Position numbers and translations under genes: made by a program. Shown here one piece after another: positions 29,310 through 64,000 of a stretch of DNA of 64,000 nucleotides (positions within the stretch are counted from its first letter, which is position 1; each line of letters begins with the position of its first letter). The notes under the pieces are model-generated. The model saw only the letters and a program-made list of their open reading frames with translations, made no database searches and had not been told where the DNA came from. Source of the stretch: Mermis nigrescens (Eukaryota; Nematoda; Enoplea; Mermithida; Mermithidae); assembly GCA_036768485.1 (NCBI GenBank), contig JAVLUZ010000142.1, forward strand, positions 2,410,848-2,474,847, written 5' to 3'.

Positions 29310-30003
29310 GAACGAGGCGTTCAATGGTCTACTATACGGTTGTCGTCAACGAATTTCGTCCGATATTCGACTGTTCCGACGATTTTGGCTGAAGTTATAC
29401 AAGTCGAAACAGGAGTGGAATGCGGTAGCCCAGGAATTTTTCGACGGTCGTGTGGCGGCGTACACAGGATCCTGTCAGCATCACCACGATGCGATGGTGC
29501 AGATCCTTAGGATTCGAATGGATTTATTGATTCGATCTTTTATTGGGCCGCACAAAGATTACGTTATTAGGAAAGCAACGACAAAATTGGGTCGTTAGCA
29601 TACGTGGGCAGCAAGAAAATTCTGGGGGAGGGTTGCAAGATTTTTCAAAGGTCAAAAAATGACCCTAAAAGTGGTGGTATGGCGGAAAAACACCATTTTC
29701 GACGTTTCTCATTAAGCACTATCTATTGGCATCAAAAAATTGCGAAAAAACGAAAAAACAATTTAAAAATTGAATTCTGGGGGTATTTTGATTTCTGGGG
29801 GGTATTTTGGTTTCTCGAGGGGTGCATACCCCCAACCCCCCACGCCCAGGTGTGGTCGTAAGCCGAAATCGTTTGGCGAAGCTTTCAAAACAGCTTATCC
29901 AAAGACAGTTGAATTTCAAAAACGTTGGCGCGTATTGAATCGTGATTATCGTTCTAATGTGGTGCGGGTTCGCAAGAATCCAGGGAATAAACCCTACAAG
30001 TGA
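29299..30003 (+). pseudogene. unrecognised ORF downstream of the exonuclease, split by a MITE
   Basis: Reads VDLNEAFNGLLYGCRQRISS...FFDGRVAAY...LLIRSFIGPH...KLGR, is interrupted by the MITE at 29599-29854, and resumes in frame RKPKSFGEAFKTAYPKT... with a basic end RVRKNPGNKPYK and TGA. Removing the MITE and one duplication copy restores the frame. It may be the C-terminal part of the exonuclease protein. No family recognised. Confidence 0.55.
29599..29854 (+). mobile_element. hAT-like MITE (family A) in the retroelement
   Basis: CATACGTGGGCAGCA...GCCCAGGTGTG, flanked by GTCGTTAG / GTCGTAAG. Confidence 0.92.
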
Positions 30004-30091
30004 AGGGCTGTGAAGTCCCGGGATGGTGGTCCTCATAGGGCCGAGGAATGTAGTGGTAGCTTCATTTATTTGGGTGCTTTCAAAACGTTGG

Positions 30092-30258
30092 GGCAGTTTC
30101 GCTATGATTTTGATTAACAGTGTTTCTGTTTAACGTTTTGAATAACTTGCATAGCCTAATAGTTACATTTATTAGGTAGACGCCGGTTTTCGGGCGTCAC
30201 TTGTTCTATGTAAATTTATTGATATCATTTTTGTCGCTATTAGATGTTTCTTCGTTTA
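30092..30258 (+). repeat. right direct repeat of the retroelement
   Basis: 167 bp, same orientation as the left repeat; the GACGCC/GGCGTC stem is kept. Unlike the left copy it is followed by an ATG ORF, suggesting the start of gag in a tandem copy. Confidence 0.7.
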
Positions 30259-30314
30259 TGAGTCAAAATAAAACATTAGTAGAGATTTACGACGGTCGAT
30301 CGGGACTAAAATAA
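30258..30314 (+). pseudogene. possible gag start after the right repeat
   Basis: ATG at the very end of the right repeat opens MSQNKTLVEIYDGRSGLK then TAA, after which a MITE interrupts. Position suggests the gag start of a tandem element; too short to identify. Confidence 0.3.
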
Positions 30315-30324
30315 GGGTCAGCGT

Positions 30325-30568
30325 CATACGTGGGCAGCAAGGAAATTCTGGGGGGTGCAAGATTTTTCAAAGGTCAAAAAATGGCCTTAAAATGGTGGTA
30401 TGGCGAAAAAAACACAATTTTTCAACGTTTCTCACCGAGCACTATCTATTGGCATCAAAAAATTGCGAAAAAAACACACAAAAAATTCAAAAATTGATTT
30501 CTGGGGGGTATTTTGGTTTTCTCGTGGAGGTGCATACCCTCCCCCAATCCTCCCCACGCCCAGGTGTG
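30325..30568 (+). mobile_element. hAT-like MITE (family A)
   Basis: CATACGTGGGCAGCA...GCCCAGGTGTG, perfect 8-bp duplication GTCAGCGT. The following 30577-31776 shows no gene; 31650-31740 carries CAGGGATGGAAAAAACCC, resembling a hAT end. Confidence 0.93.
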
Positions 30569-31776
30569 GTCAGCGTGGGTTTGCCCGGTTCATTTGTTGT
30601 GCGTATAATATTCTGCATTTTTACTAATTGTATTATTGGTTTGCGTTGGATAATACATTAGCATTTGACAGTGTTCAGTGTTCACCCTCAGAATTCCCAA
30701 GCTTTTTTATATCTGCCCGTTCATATATTAAAACAAGAATGTAGACATAATACATACAAAAAAGGAAAGATTATTTATCATATTTTATATTGAATAAAAC
30801 CAATCTAGTCAATAGAATAACTAAATGTAAAAATAAAGTATAATTAAAAAAATAAACAATAAGGATTAATAAAAATCAGAATGCCCGTAGTAAACACTCG
30901 CGCAGCTTACTCCTCATTCAGAACATCCGAAGTATAGTGCACACACTAAATCATGAAATCAGATTCTAAAGCCAGGCAAAAGGGTTGGGTGGACTTGCCA
31001 GAAATTAAGTTAATTTACTTCAAATTGAAGGATAAGATCAAAATTAAATCATCAAGTCGCACAACTTTCTTTATCTGCAGTTTGTTTATCTACTTGAAAA
31101 ATTCGTGTTCTCCTCTTTGCCCATATTACTTCCCATCACTAATGTGCAACATAGTCCCTAGCTCTCCTATACGGCAATATGGGAAAGTGTATGGTTTAAA
31201 GAAATCGACATATTTTCCTTTCTATTGGTTAGAAATCGTTAAATAATATCTTGTTAGATGCGCAAGTTGATACTGCTGCGAATATAAGCATTTTAAGCAT
31301 CTACGGTTCACTGTAGCGGGTGAAAAACCACTTTGAAAAATTTGGCATCGGAATGCCAAATTTTTACAATTTTTGTTGTTTTTTGTGCATTTTTGATGCA
31401 AATTCTTACATATACCGCTTACACATACTTTATTTTACGAGATTCGCGGTCCTTTTATCTATAAAAAGAGTTATTATAGTTAAAACTTGGACTGGTAGAC
31501 ATTTTTCACGACAGGTATATGATAGCGCGCGCGCTTGCTCACAGGAGTTAAAAAAATTATTTTTTTCTGGAAGTCACCTTTCCTGGTCAAACTTCTTTAT
31601 TTTTACTAGGATTAGGCTTAGATTTATGTAGGTGGTAGTCAGGGATGGAAAAAACCCAGATTTTTATATTTTGAATGTTGGGTTTTTGGGTTTTTTGTGT
31701 GGTTTTTTCAGGGTTTTATTGGGTTTTTTATGAAATGAAAAAATGATAGCCAGAGCTACATACAGTAGCTGGGAAT

Positions 31777-32042
31777 CACACCTGGGCGTGAGGGGGGATT
31801 CGGGGGTATGCAAATGCAACCCCCGAGAAACCAAAATAACCCCCCCCAGAAATCAAAATACCCCTCCCCAGAATTCAATTTCTGAAATTTTTTCGTTTTT
31901 TTCGCAATTTTTTGATGCCAATGGATAGTGCTTGATGAGAAACGTCGAAAATGGTGTTTTTACGCCATACCACCATTTTTAAGGCCATTTTTGACCTTTG
32001 GAAAATCTTGCACCCCCAGAATTTCCTTGCTGCCCACGTATG
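31777..32042 (-). mobile_element. hAT-like MITE (family A)
   Basis: CACACCTGGGCGTGAGG...GCTGCCCACGTATG, perfect 8-bp duplication CTGGGAAT. The next 900 bp is A/T-rich with no recognisable feature. Confidence 0.93.
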
Positions 32043-32993
32043 CTGGGAATAGTCCGAAGCTGCAAGCAGAAACAAACAAAATAAGGTAGGTTTTCATTCA
32101 TTCTGTGTGGGAGGGTAAAATTTACCCCAACTAGTTATATTGCATATTTATCATATTTTTGCCAAATTTCCATATTTTTGGGCTCCATATCAAAATTTTT
32201 AACTGTTTCGATGTAAAAACATTGTTTGCTCTTGTATGTACTATATTCATTCAAAGCTGAAACTATGAAGTACATCTATGACATAGAATCATGATGGGGT
32301 AATTTTCACCCCGATTAAGAGTGCTAGAGTTAATTGGAAAAATCCCCTAAAGGATTCATTTTTTTGTCTCCCAAACTTTTCGCTGATTATTAAATCTTCA
32401 ATTCAGTAATTTACAGTTCAAAATTAAAAGAAAAGCTAAAATAAGCATAAAAAAGAGCTGCAGGCCTGATTGTTCAAGCATTATAAATAATTAAGCTATG
32501 GAATCTGGCATGAATCCAAAAGCCCTTCGTTGAAAATCGGCTAAAATTAGAAGAAAAATTTTCGAATTAGAAATCTATCATGACTCAGCTCATTCTCATT
32601 GGGTCAAAAAGATTTTAAAGGGGCTAAAGATAAATATATACGAGTATAAGTAAGTAACAAATAAAAATACAAAAATAAGCACCATTTTTATAGCACAAAA
32701 ATGAAAACTATTTGATTGGGTATCTAGTATATTAACAAACTACTTATAAGATTGTAGCATATTCAATCATCTCACTATATCTCTGATGAAAAGATTGAAA
32801 CCAATTAATAGACGAATACAAGGACAGCCGATTAACGATTGCGTACTTATAGGGAATAATTCATGTTATCAAGTGAATAGTGAAGTAAATTTGCATTAGA
32901 GTAATCCGAGTTACTATCTAATTCCAGGTGTATAAAAAATTCAGTGACGCTAGAAAATATTCAGAATTTCTCCACTAATTTTATAGTTACAGA

Positions 32994-33512
32994 CACACAT
33001 GGGCGTGGGGTTTGGGGGTATACACCCCCAGAAGTTGAAATACCCCCCCCAGAAATCAAAATACCCCCCCAGAAAAAATTTTTTTTGCTTTATCAGCAAT
33101 TTTTTGATGCCATTGGATGATGAGAAACGTCGAAAAATGGTGTTTTTTTGCCATACGACCACACCTGGGCGTGAGGGGGGTTTGGGGGGTATGCACCCCC
33201 CCAGAAACCAAAATACCCCCAGAAATCAAAATACCCCCCCCAGAATTCAATTTATGAAAATTTTTTCGCTTTTTCTTCGCAATTTTTTGATGCCAATGGA
33301 TAGTGCTTGATGAGAAACGTCGAAAAATGGTGTTTTTATCACCATACCATCGTTTTTAGGCCATTTTTTGACCTTCAAAAATCTTACCCCCCCCCAGAAA
33401 TTTCTTGCTGCCCACGTAGCATACGACCACTTTTAAGACCATTTTTTGACCTTTTAAAAATTTTTCATTTCCAGAATTTCTTACCCCCAAATTTCGGTGC
33501 TGCTCACCTATG
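32994..33512 (-). mobile_element. hAT-like MITE (family A), host of a nested copy
   Basis: CACACATGGGCGTGG...GCTGCTCACCTATG, perfect 8-bp duplication GTTACAGA; interrupted at 33160-33419. Confidence 0.9.
33160..33419 (-). mobile_element. hAT-like MITE (family A) nested in another copy
   Basis: CACACCTGGGCGTGAGG...GCTGCCCACGTAG, perfect 8-bp duplication CATACGAC made from the host MITE. Confidence 0.92.
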
Positions 33513-34217
33513 GTTACAGATTTGTCAAAAAATTCAAATCAGTCTTACTTAGACCAAAATAGAGATTTAGTGCCGCCAACCGAACGGCAAAAAAATTTAA
33601 ATGATTCGACGACTCTGAAAACAACTTTTAAGAAATAGTTTCGTATATAAATTCAGCACGTCTGAGTGGAAAAAGTTTGGTAAAACCAAATTTATTCTAC
33701 CTTTTCTTTCTGTACTTCAATGTCATGTAAAACATTTCCTTGTAATATTCATGAGCGCAAGTGAAGTTAAGAGAATAAACCAGTCTATTAAATGTTAATT
33801 CGTTTTCGACGCTTATAAATGTGATGCCTATTGTTTGATAATCACTTTTAAATTCAATTCCATGTTGTTGCCTACTACTTAGTAAGTAGATGAATCTAAA
33901 ATTTTTTCTAACGAACAATAATAGGTAAAGTTTGTATCCTTTATTTAAGCAGGCCTCACAAAAATATTTTCATCAAGAATTTCGGCATTGCAGCAACCTT
34001 TACAAGGTTGGGTTGACTGCCCGTTTACAAACTGATTAGTCGATCAAGGATTTTCGATCTTTCGATTCGTCCTAGACTTTTATTACAAAATTCTGATAAA
34101 CGAAAAGTAAATTCCAATGAAATTGAAGGCGCGGGCGATAAATGTGAAAAATCCATCCTTTGGCAGAAATAAGTAGCAAAAAATGAATGTTCCGTTCAAA
34201 GAGCTGCCGCAGGTCAC

Positions 34218-34731
34218 CACTTGTGGGCGTGGAGGGTATGCACCATAAGGTGGGCAGCACCAAAATTCTGGGGTGAAAAAATTTCTGGGGGGGGTGAAAA
34301 ATTTTTAAAGGCCGAAAATGGCCTTAAAAATGGTGGTATGGCGAAAAAACACCATTTTTCGACGTTTCTCATCAAGCTCTATCCAATGGCATCAAAAAAT
34401 TGCTAAAAAGCAAAAAAAAATTTCTTGGGGGGGGGGGTATTTCAACTTCTGGGGGGTGCATACCCCCCAAACCCCCCCCTTCCCACACGCCCATGTGTGG
34501 TATGCACCTCACAAGAACTTGAAATACCCTCCCCAGAAATCCAGAATACCCCCGAATTCAAATTTTGAAATTTTTTGCTTTTCTAGTGATTTTTGATGCC
34601 ATTGGATAAGTGCAGATGAGAATCGTCGAAAAATGGTGTTTTTTTTTCGCCATACGACCACTCTTAAGACCATTTTTTGACCTTTGAAAATTTTTCACCC
34701 CCACCCATAATTTCGGTGCTGCCCACCTATG
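34218..34731 (-). mobile_element. hAT-like MITE (family A), host of a nested copy
   Basis: CACTTGTGGGCGTGG...GCTGCCCACCTATG, perfect 8-bp duplication CAGGTCAC; interrupted at 34244-34499. Confidence 0.9.
34244..34499 (+). mobile_element. hAT-like MITE (family A) nested in another copy
   Basis: CATAAGGTGGGCAGC...CACGCCCATGTGTG, perfect 8-bp duplication GTATGCAC. Confidence 0.92.
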
Positions 34732-35332
34732 CAGGTCACCCCCTTGTTCTGCATCCGATCGAAGAATTAGGAAAAGCTAAGGTTAATCAAGTCAGAGATC
34801 AGACCTAATACAGTTTACGTTCTGCACTTTTTAAGCATGACAAACTCCATTTCTACTGTATTTATGTGCAAGCTGGCTGATTGAGAAAACTTTTGTCAAT
34901 GTAAAAAAACGCGAAGTTGCCTGATTCAGAAAACGCGAACTCGTTATCAGGAAGAATTTCTCAAAAAGATTTTGCTGGCTACACAGGCACGTAGCTGACC
35001 CTCCTATTTTGGGGGGACCAACACCAATTTTGCGGGGTCTAAGCCAGAAATAGCACAAGATAACGTGTGAAAAAACCTATTTTTCCGTTTTTTTCTGAAT
35101 TTTGGGAGGGGGGGGGGTCCGGACCCCCATTCCCCCTACAGCTATATGCCTGTGGCTACATATCTACAAAATGACTTTATTTCCTGAAGTCACTAAAGTT
35201 CAGGAAGAATGTGAAATTCTTAAAATCCAAAAATAAAACGATGAAAGCTTTCGAAACTTGAAATAGGTATGTAGGTACCTATAGCATTTCTAGGTGCATC
35301 CAGGGCCGTATTTAGGGGGGCGGGGGCGCTAC

Positions 35333-35592
35333 CATGCGTGGGCAGCATCAAAATTCTGGGGGAAGGGTGCAAGATTTTTAAAAGGTAAAAAAATGGCCTT
35401 AAAAATGGTGGTAGGGCGAAAAAACACCATTTTTCAACGTTTCTCATCGAGCACTATCCATTGGCATCAAAGAAGTGCGAAAAAACAAAAAAATTTTAAA
35501 AATTGATTTCTGGGGGTATTTTGGTTTCTGGGGGGTATTTCGGTTTCTCGGGGGGGATGAATACCCCTTGAACCTCCCCACGCCCAGGTGTG
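35333..35592 (+). mobile_element. hAT-like MITE (family A)
   Basis: CATGCGTGGGCAGC...GCCCAGGTGTG. The flanking 8-mers (GGCGCTAC / GCGGCCAC) match only partly. It sits within an older repeat; 35600-37000 is further diverged repeat, including a family F copy near 35990-36240 with the GGCGCTTCGCGCC hairpin. Confidence 0.8.
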
Positions 35593-37073
35593 GCGGCCAC
35601 TTCCCCTTGGTCGGAGAAAAAAATTTTTGAAGGGCAGGATAATGCAAGGAAAGATGGGATGATCGAATGTCTTGTCGTAAAATCTTCAGATTTTCGGCGT
35701 TTCGCGCCGGATGTGAAGTATTTCTCATCATTTTTGGCTTAAGCGCGACCAAAAAATGACGCTTTTCACTCAGCGTTCCAAGGAATTAAATTTAAAAAAA
35801 TTGGAATATTAATTGATCTTAATGGAATGTTGAGAAATGCAATTTTTTCGAGCTATCCCGGCGAAATTTCCTAGATATAGACCAATTTATGTTGGGTCCG
35901 CCCCCTCGGCCAAATCCTGAATATGGGCCTGGGTGCATCGCATTCCTCGAAAGTTTCTAAAACATTTTCTTAAAACTTGTAGAACGTGGTTTAAAGCGCT
36001 CTAGCTCTACCTATTTGCTCAAAAGTGTCAAATTTACGGCGCTTCGCGCCATACACTCATGTTTTACCTCTATTTTGTTCAATTTGTTCGACTTTTTAAA
36101 TTTTCTTATGTTTTCATGCTGTAAAAGGATAGAAAACTGTCAGAAACGCCAAAAAACGATGTTTTTGACGCTTACCAACATACAATTCGTCACTAGCATA
36201 GCAAAAGGGTCTACTAAGTGCATCCCCAAGTCAAAATGGAGTTATCATTCGATTCGCCTCAAGGAGCTCTATACGTTAAACATGGTCTCGTACCATAATA
36301 ATGAAAATTCACTGTGCAAAACGTCAGAACCTAAGGGTCTTAGTACACTAGGACTAAGTCAAAAACTTTGAACTCGGTTTTCTCAAAAAATCAAAACTGC
36401 ACTTAGACCCTTTTGCCGTGCGGGAGGCGAATTTTCGGGCCCAAAAAAGACACTTTAAAATTTAACCCCCTCCCGAATTCCCATGCCGTGCATGTCTGGT
36501 CAAAACTCTCTCAAATTTATCCTTTGCAAACGAATTTGCATTAAAAAGAAATCCATTATTTCATTTGTAAGTGACCTCTGTAGCAACTGAAGGCGGAGCA
36601 ACCAATTCTGGGGGTCCGATGGGGCAAACTTGCTAAAAATAGCACCATAAATTCATTTCTGTGAGTCCGTAACTTTGGGGGTCCACCGGATTCTGAAGGG
36701 TGTAGACAGACTCCCCACACCCATATAAGGTCTCTGGGTTGGGAAGCTATGGTTTGTTCAAAGCTGTAGACAATAGACAATGATAACAAAGATAGATTTG
36801 GATAACTTTCGAGAAAACGAAAAAGTTGCAACTTTTTTGTAAAGCAATTAATCAACCTAAAGACAGGATGCTCATAGGGCGAAGCATTGGCCCTTACCCA
36901 AGAATGCGTGTTTGGACTAAATATTTAGGAGCTGCTCGAAAATGATAAGACACTGCGAATTAACATAGTTTTTTCGTAATACTTTAGCATTTATCATTTT
37001 TCAAGGTCAAATTGGCTGAGGAAAAGCTTTCTGGCTGACGCTTACAGACCGGCAATACTGTGCACCATTGCAC

Positions 37074-37216
37074 AAAAGTTCTACGGGGGGTTATTAAAAT
37101 CGCAAAAAAATGGTTACTAAATTAGAATTCTGGGGTCTACAGTAATCAGCGAGGGGTTTTTCAATTTCTGCGGGGAAGGGGTGTATGTATACCCCCAGAC
37201 CCCAAGCCCATGTGTG
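37074..37216 (+). mobile_element. truncated MITE
   Basis: Ends in GCCCATGTGTG followed by ATTGCAC, which also precedes the fragment. The 5' end is lost. Lies between the GOT2 stop codon and upstream repeats, downstream of the gene. Confidence 0.45.
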
Positions 37217-37514
37217 ATTGCACTGCGTCACAACGCCTTTAATTCAGCATCATTATTCTATGTGCAATGCAAGCATAATAATATATAAATATAATATAAA
37301 TATATATATATAAATATAATATAAATAGTAAAAACTACGCAAACAAACATATAATTTCATATCAACCAGACCACCGTCTCGTACAAAAATAGCAGCTCAC
37401 CGGTATAAAAAACCTATTTTATCGCATAAGGGTCAAACAGTAAAGATATGTAAATCAGCAATATGCAGAAATGAAACAACAACCCGACCGACTGACCATT
37501 CGCAAGCAGTGTAA

Positions 37515-63487
<25,973 letters not shown>

Positions 63488-63524
63488 TCACTGGTTCGAA
63501 CTTAGACACTTTAAAATTTCAATG
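63488..63524 (-). other. GOT2: possible 5' UTR after a splice acceptor
   Basis: A pyrimidine-rich tract ending in TTTATTTAG lies 38 nt upstream of the start codon. It could be the 3' splice site of a 5' UTR intron or a trans-splicing acceptor. No promoter motif is recognisable between here and the right edge. Confidence 0.35.
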
Positions 63525-64000
63525 CTAAATAAAAAAGGTAATCTCAATTGCGTTTTTAGCAAAAAGAATATAGCGAGACAAATTATTCACTGCTAAAATC
63601 TCAAGGTAAGAATTCTGATTCCAATAAATGAGGGGAGCAAAACAAATTCACATCCTCGTTTGAGGCTTAACATTTACCCTTTAATCACCGGACGAAAAAT
63701 AGGTTGGCATTTCATGTTGTATTTTTAGAGTTTAAAAAACAAATCTTACTGAGCAATAAGCATGCCATATAGAAAATGCTTAAAACGGAAGAAACTTGCA
63801 TGACTCGTAAAAGCAATGTCAACCTACGACAAAAATCTCTGACTGTAAGCATACCTGGATAATGAGTAGAGTTTCAACTTTCACCCCATTGCGACATCCA
63901 ATTTTTAGGTGGGCTAGTAGATTTTTACAGAACAGTTGCGGCATTTTCTTTAAATATATATTGCTCATTATTTTTGTGATAGAAAATCTATTCTATATGA

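Larger units (their letters stand above)
22360..30258 (+). mobile_element. decayed Ty3-like retroelement with PWWP-tailed integrase and exonuclease ORF
   Basis: Bounded by 168-bp direct repeats and interrupted by MITEs at 23233-26818, 27315-27568 and 29599-29854. Order of what remains: second half of RNase H, integrase zinc-binding region, DDE core, GPF module, PWWP domain, then a separate ORF with a DEDDy 3'-5' exonuclease, then a basic C-terminal ORF. Gag, protease, reverse transcriptase and the first RNase H Asp are missing: the left repeat runs straight into RNase H. Several single-base frameshifts and stops show it is inactive. Integrase and RNase H are of Ty3/gypsy type. Confidence 0.85.

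Overview
The window is animal nuclear DNA, most likely from an invertebrate. It carries GT-AG-spliced genes with introns of several kilobases, a trehalase gene, a mitochondrial aspartate aminotransferase gene, and a dense load of mariner-, hAT-, Merlin- and pogo-like DNA transposons plus a Ty3-like retroelement. I cannot place the phylum from sequence alone; a nematode is only a guess. There is no sign of bacterial gene organisation.

Only two host genes are clear, both on the minus strand. (1) Positions 37515-63487 hold a complete, intact gene for mitochondrial aspartate aminotransferase (GOT2): ten coding exons, 416 codons, every junction in phase, spread over 26 kb because its introns are filled with transposons. 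(2) Positions 2067-21172 hold the middle of a trehalase gene: six exons in phase, including the PGGRF trehalase signature. Its first exon(s) were not found, and its 3' end, with the catalytic Asp region, runs off the left edge.

Between them (22360-30258, plus strand) is a decayed Ty3-like retroelement bounded by 168-bp direct repeats. It has lost gag, protease, reverse transcriptase and half of RNase H, but keeps an integrase with zinc-binding, DDE and GPF regions. Two additions are unexpected: a PWWP chromatin-reader domain directly after the integrase C-terminus, and a separate downstream ORF with the three motifs of a DEDDy 3'-5' exonuclease. I consider this element the most novel thing in the window. 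It is cut by three MITEs, one of which has swollen to 3.6 kb by carrying a second TIR element full of 50/57/59-bp minisatellite.

Everything else is repeats. One MITE family (CATACGTGGGCAGC...GCCCAGGTGTG, 8-bp target duplications, hAT-like) has at least 17 copies, some nested in each other and one pair sharing a target site. Further families with 8-bp duplications (called here G, K, L, M, N, P and CAGTGGCGGATC), a pogo-like element, a mariner, a Merlin relative that still carries a transposase tail, long-TIR elements and TTTACAC-rich satellite elements fill the introns. A short GGCGC-GAA-GCGCC hairpin recurs across otherwise different families. Two pure AT microsatellites (156 and 843 bp) sit inside MITE copies. 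Long open frames over the minisatellite and AT repeats are artefacts.
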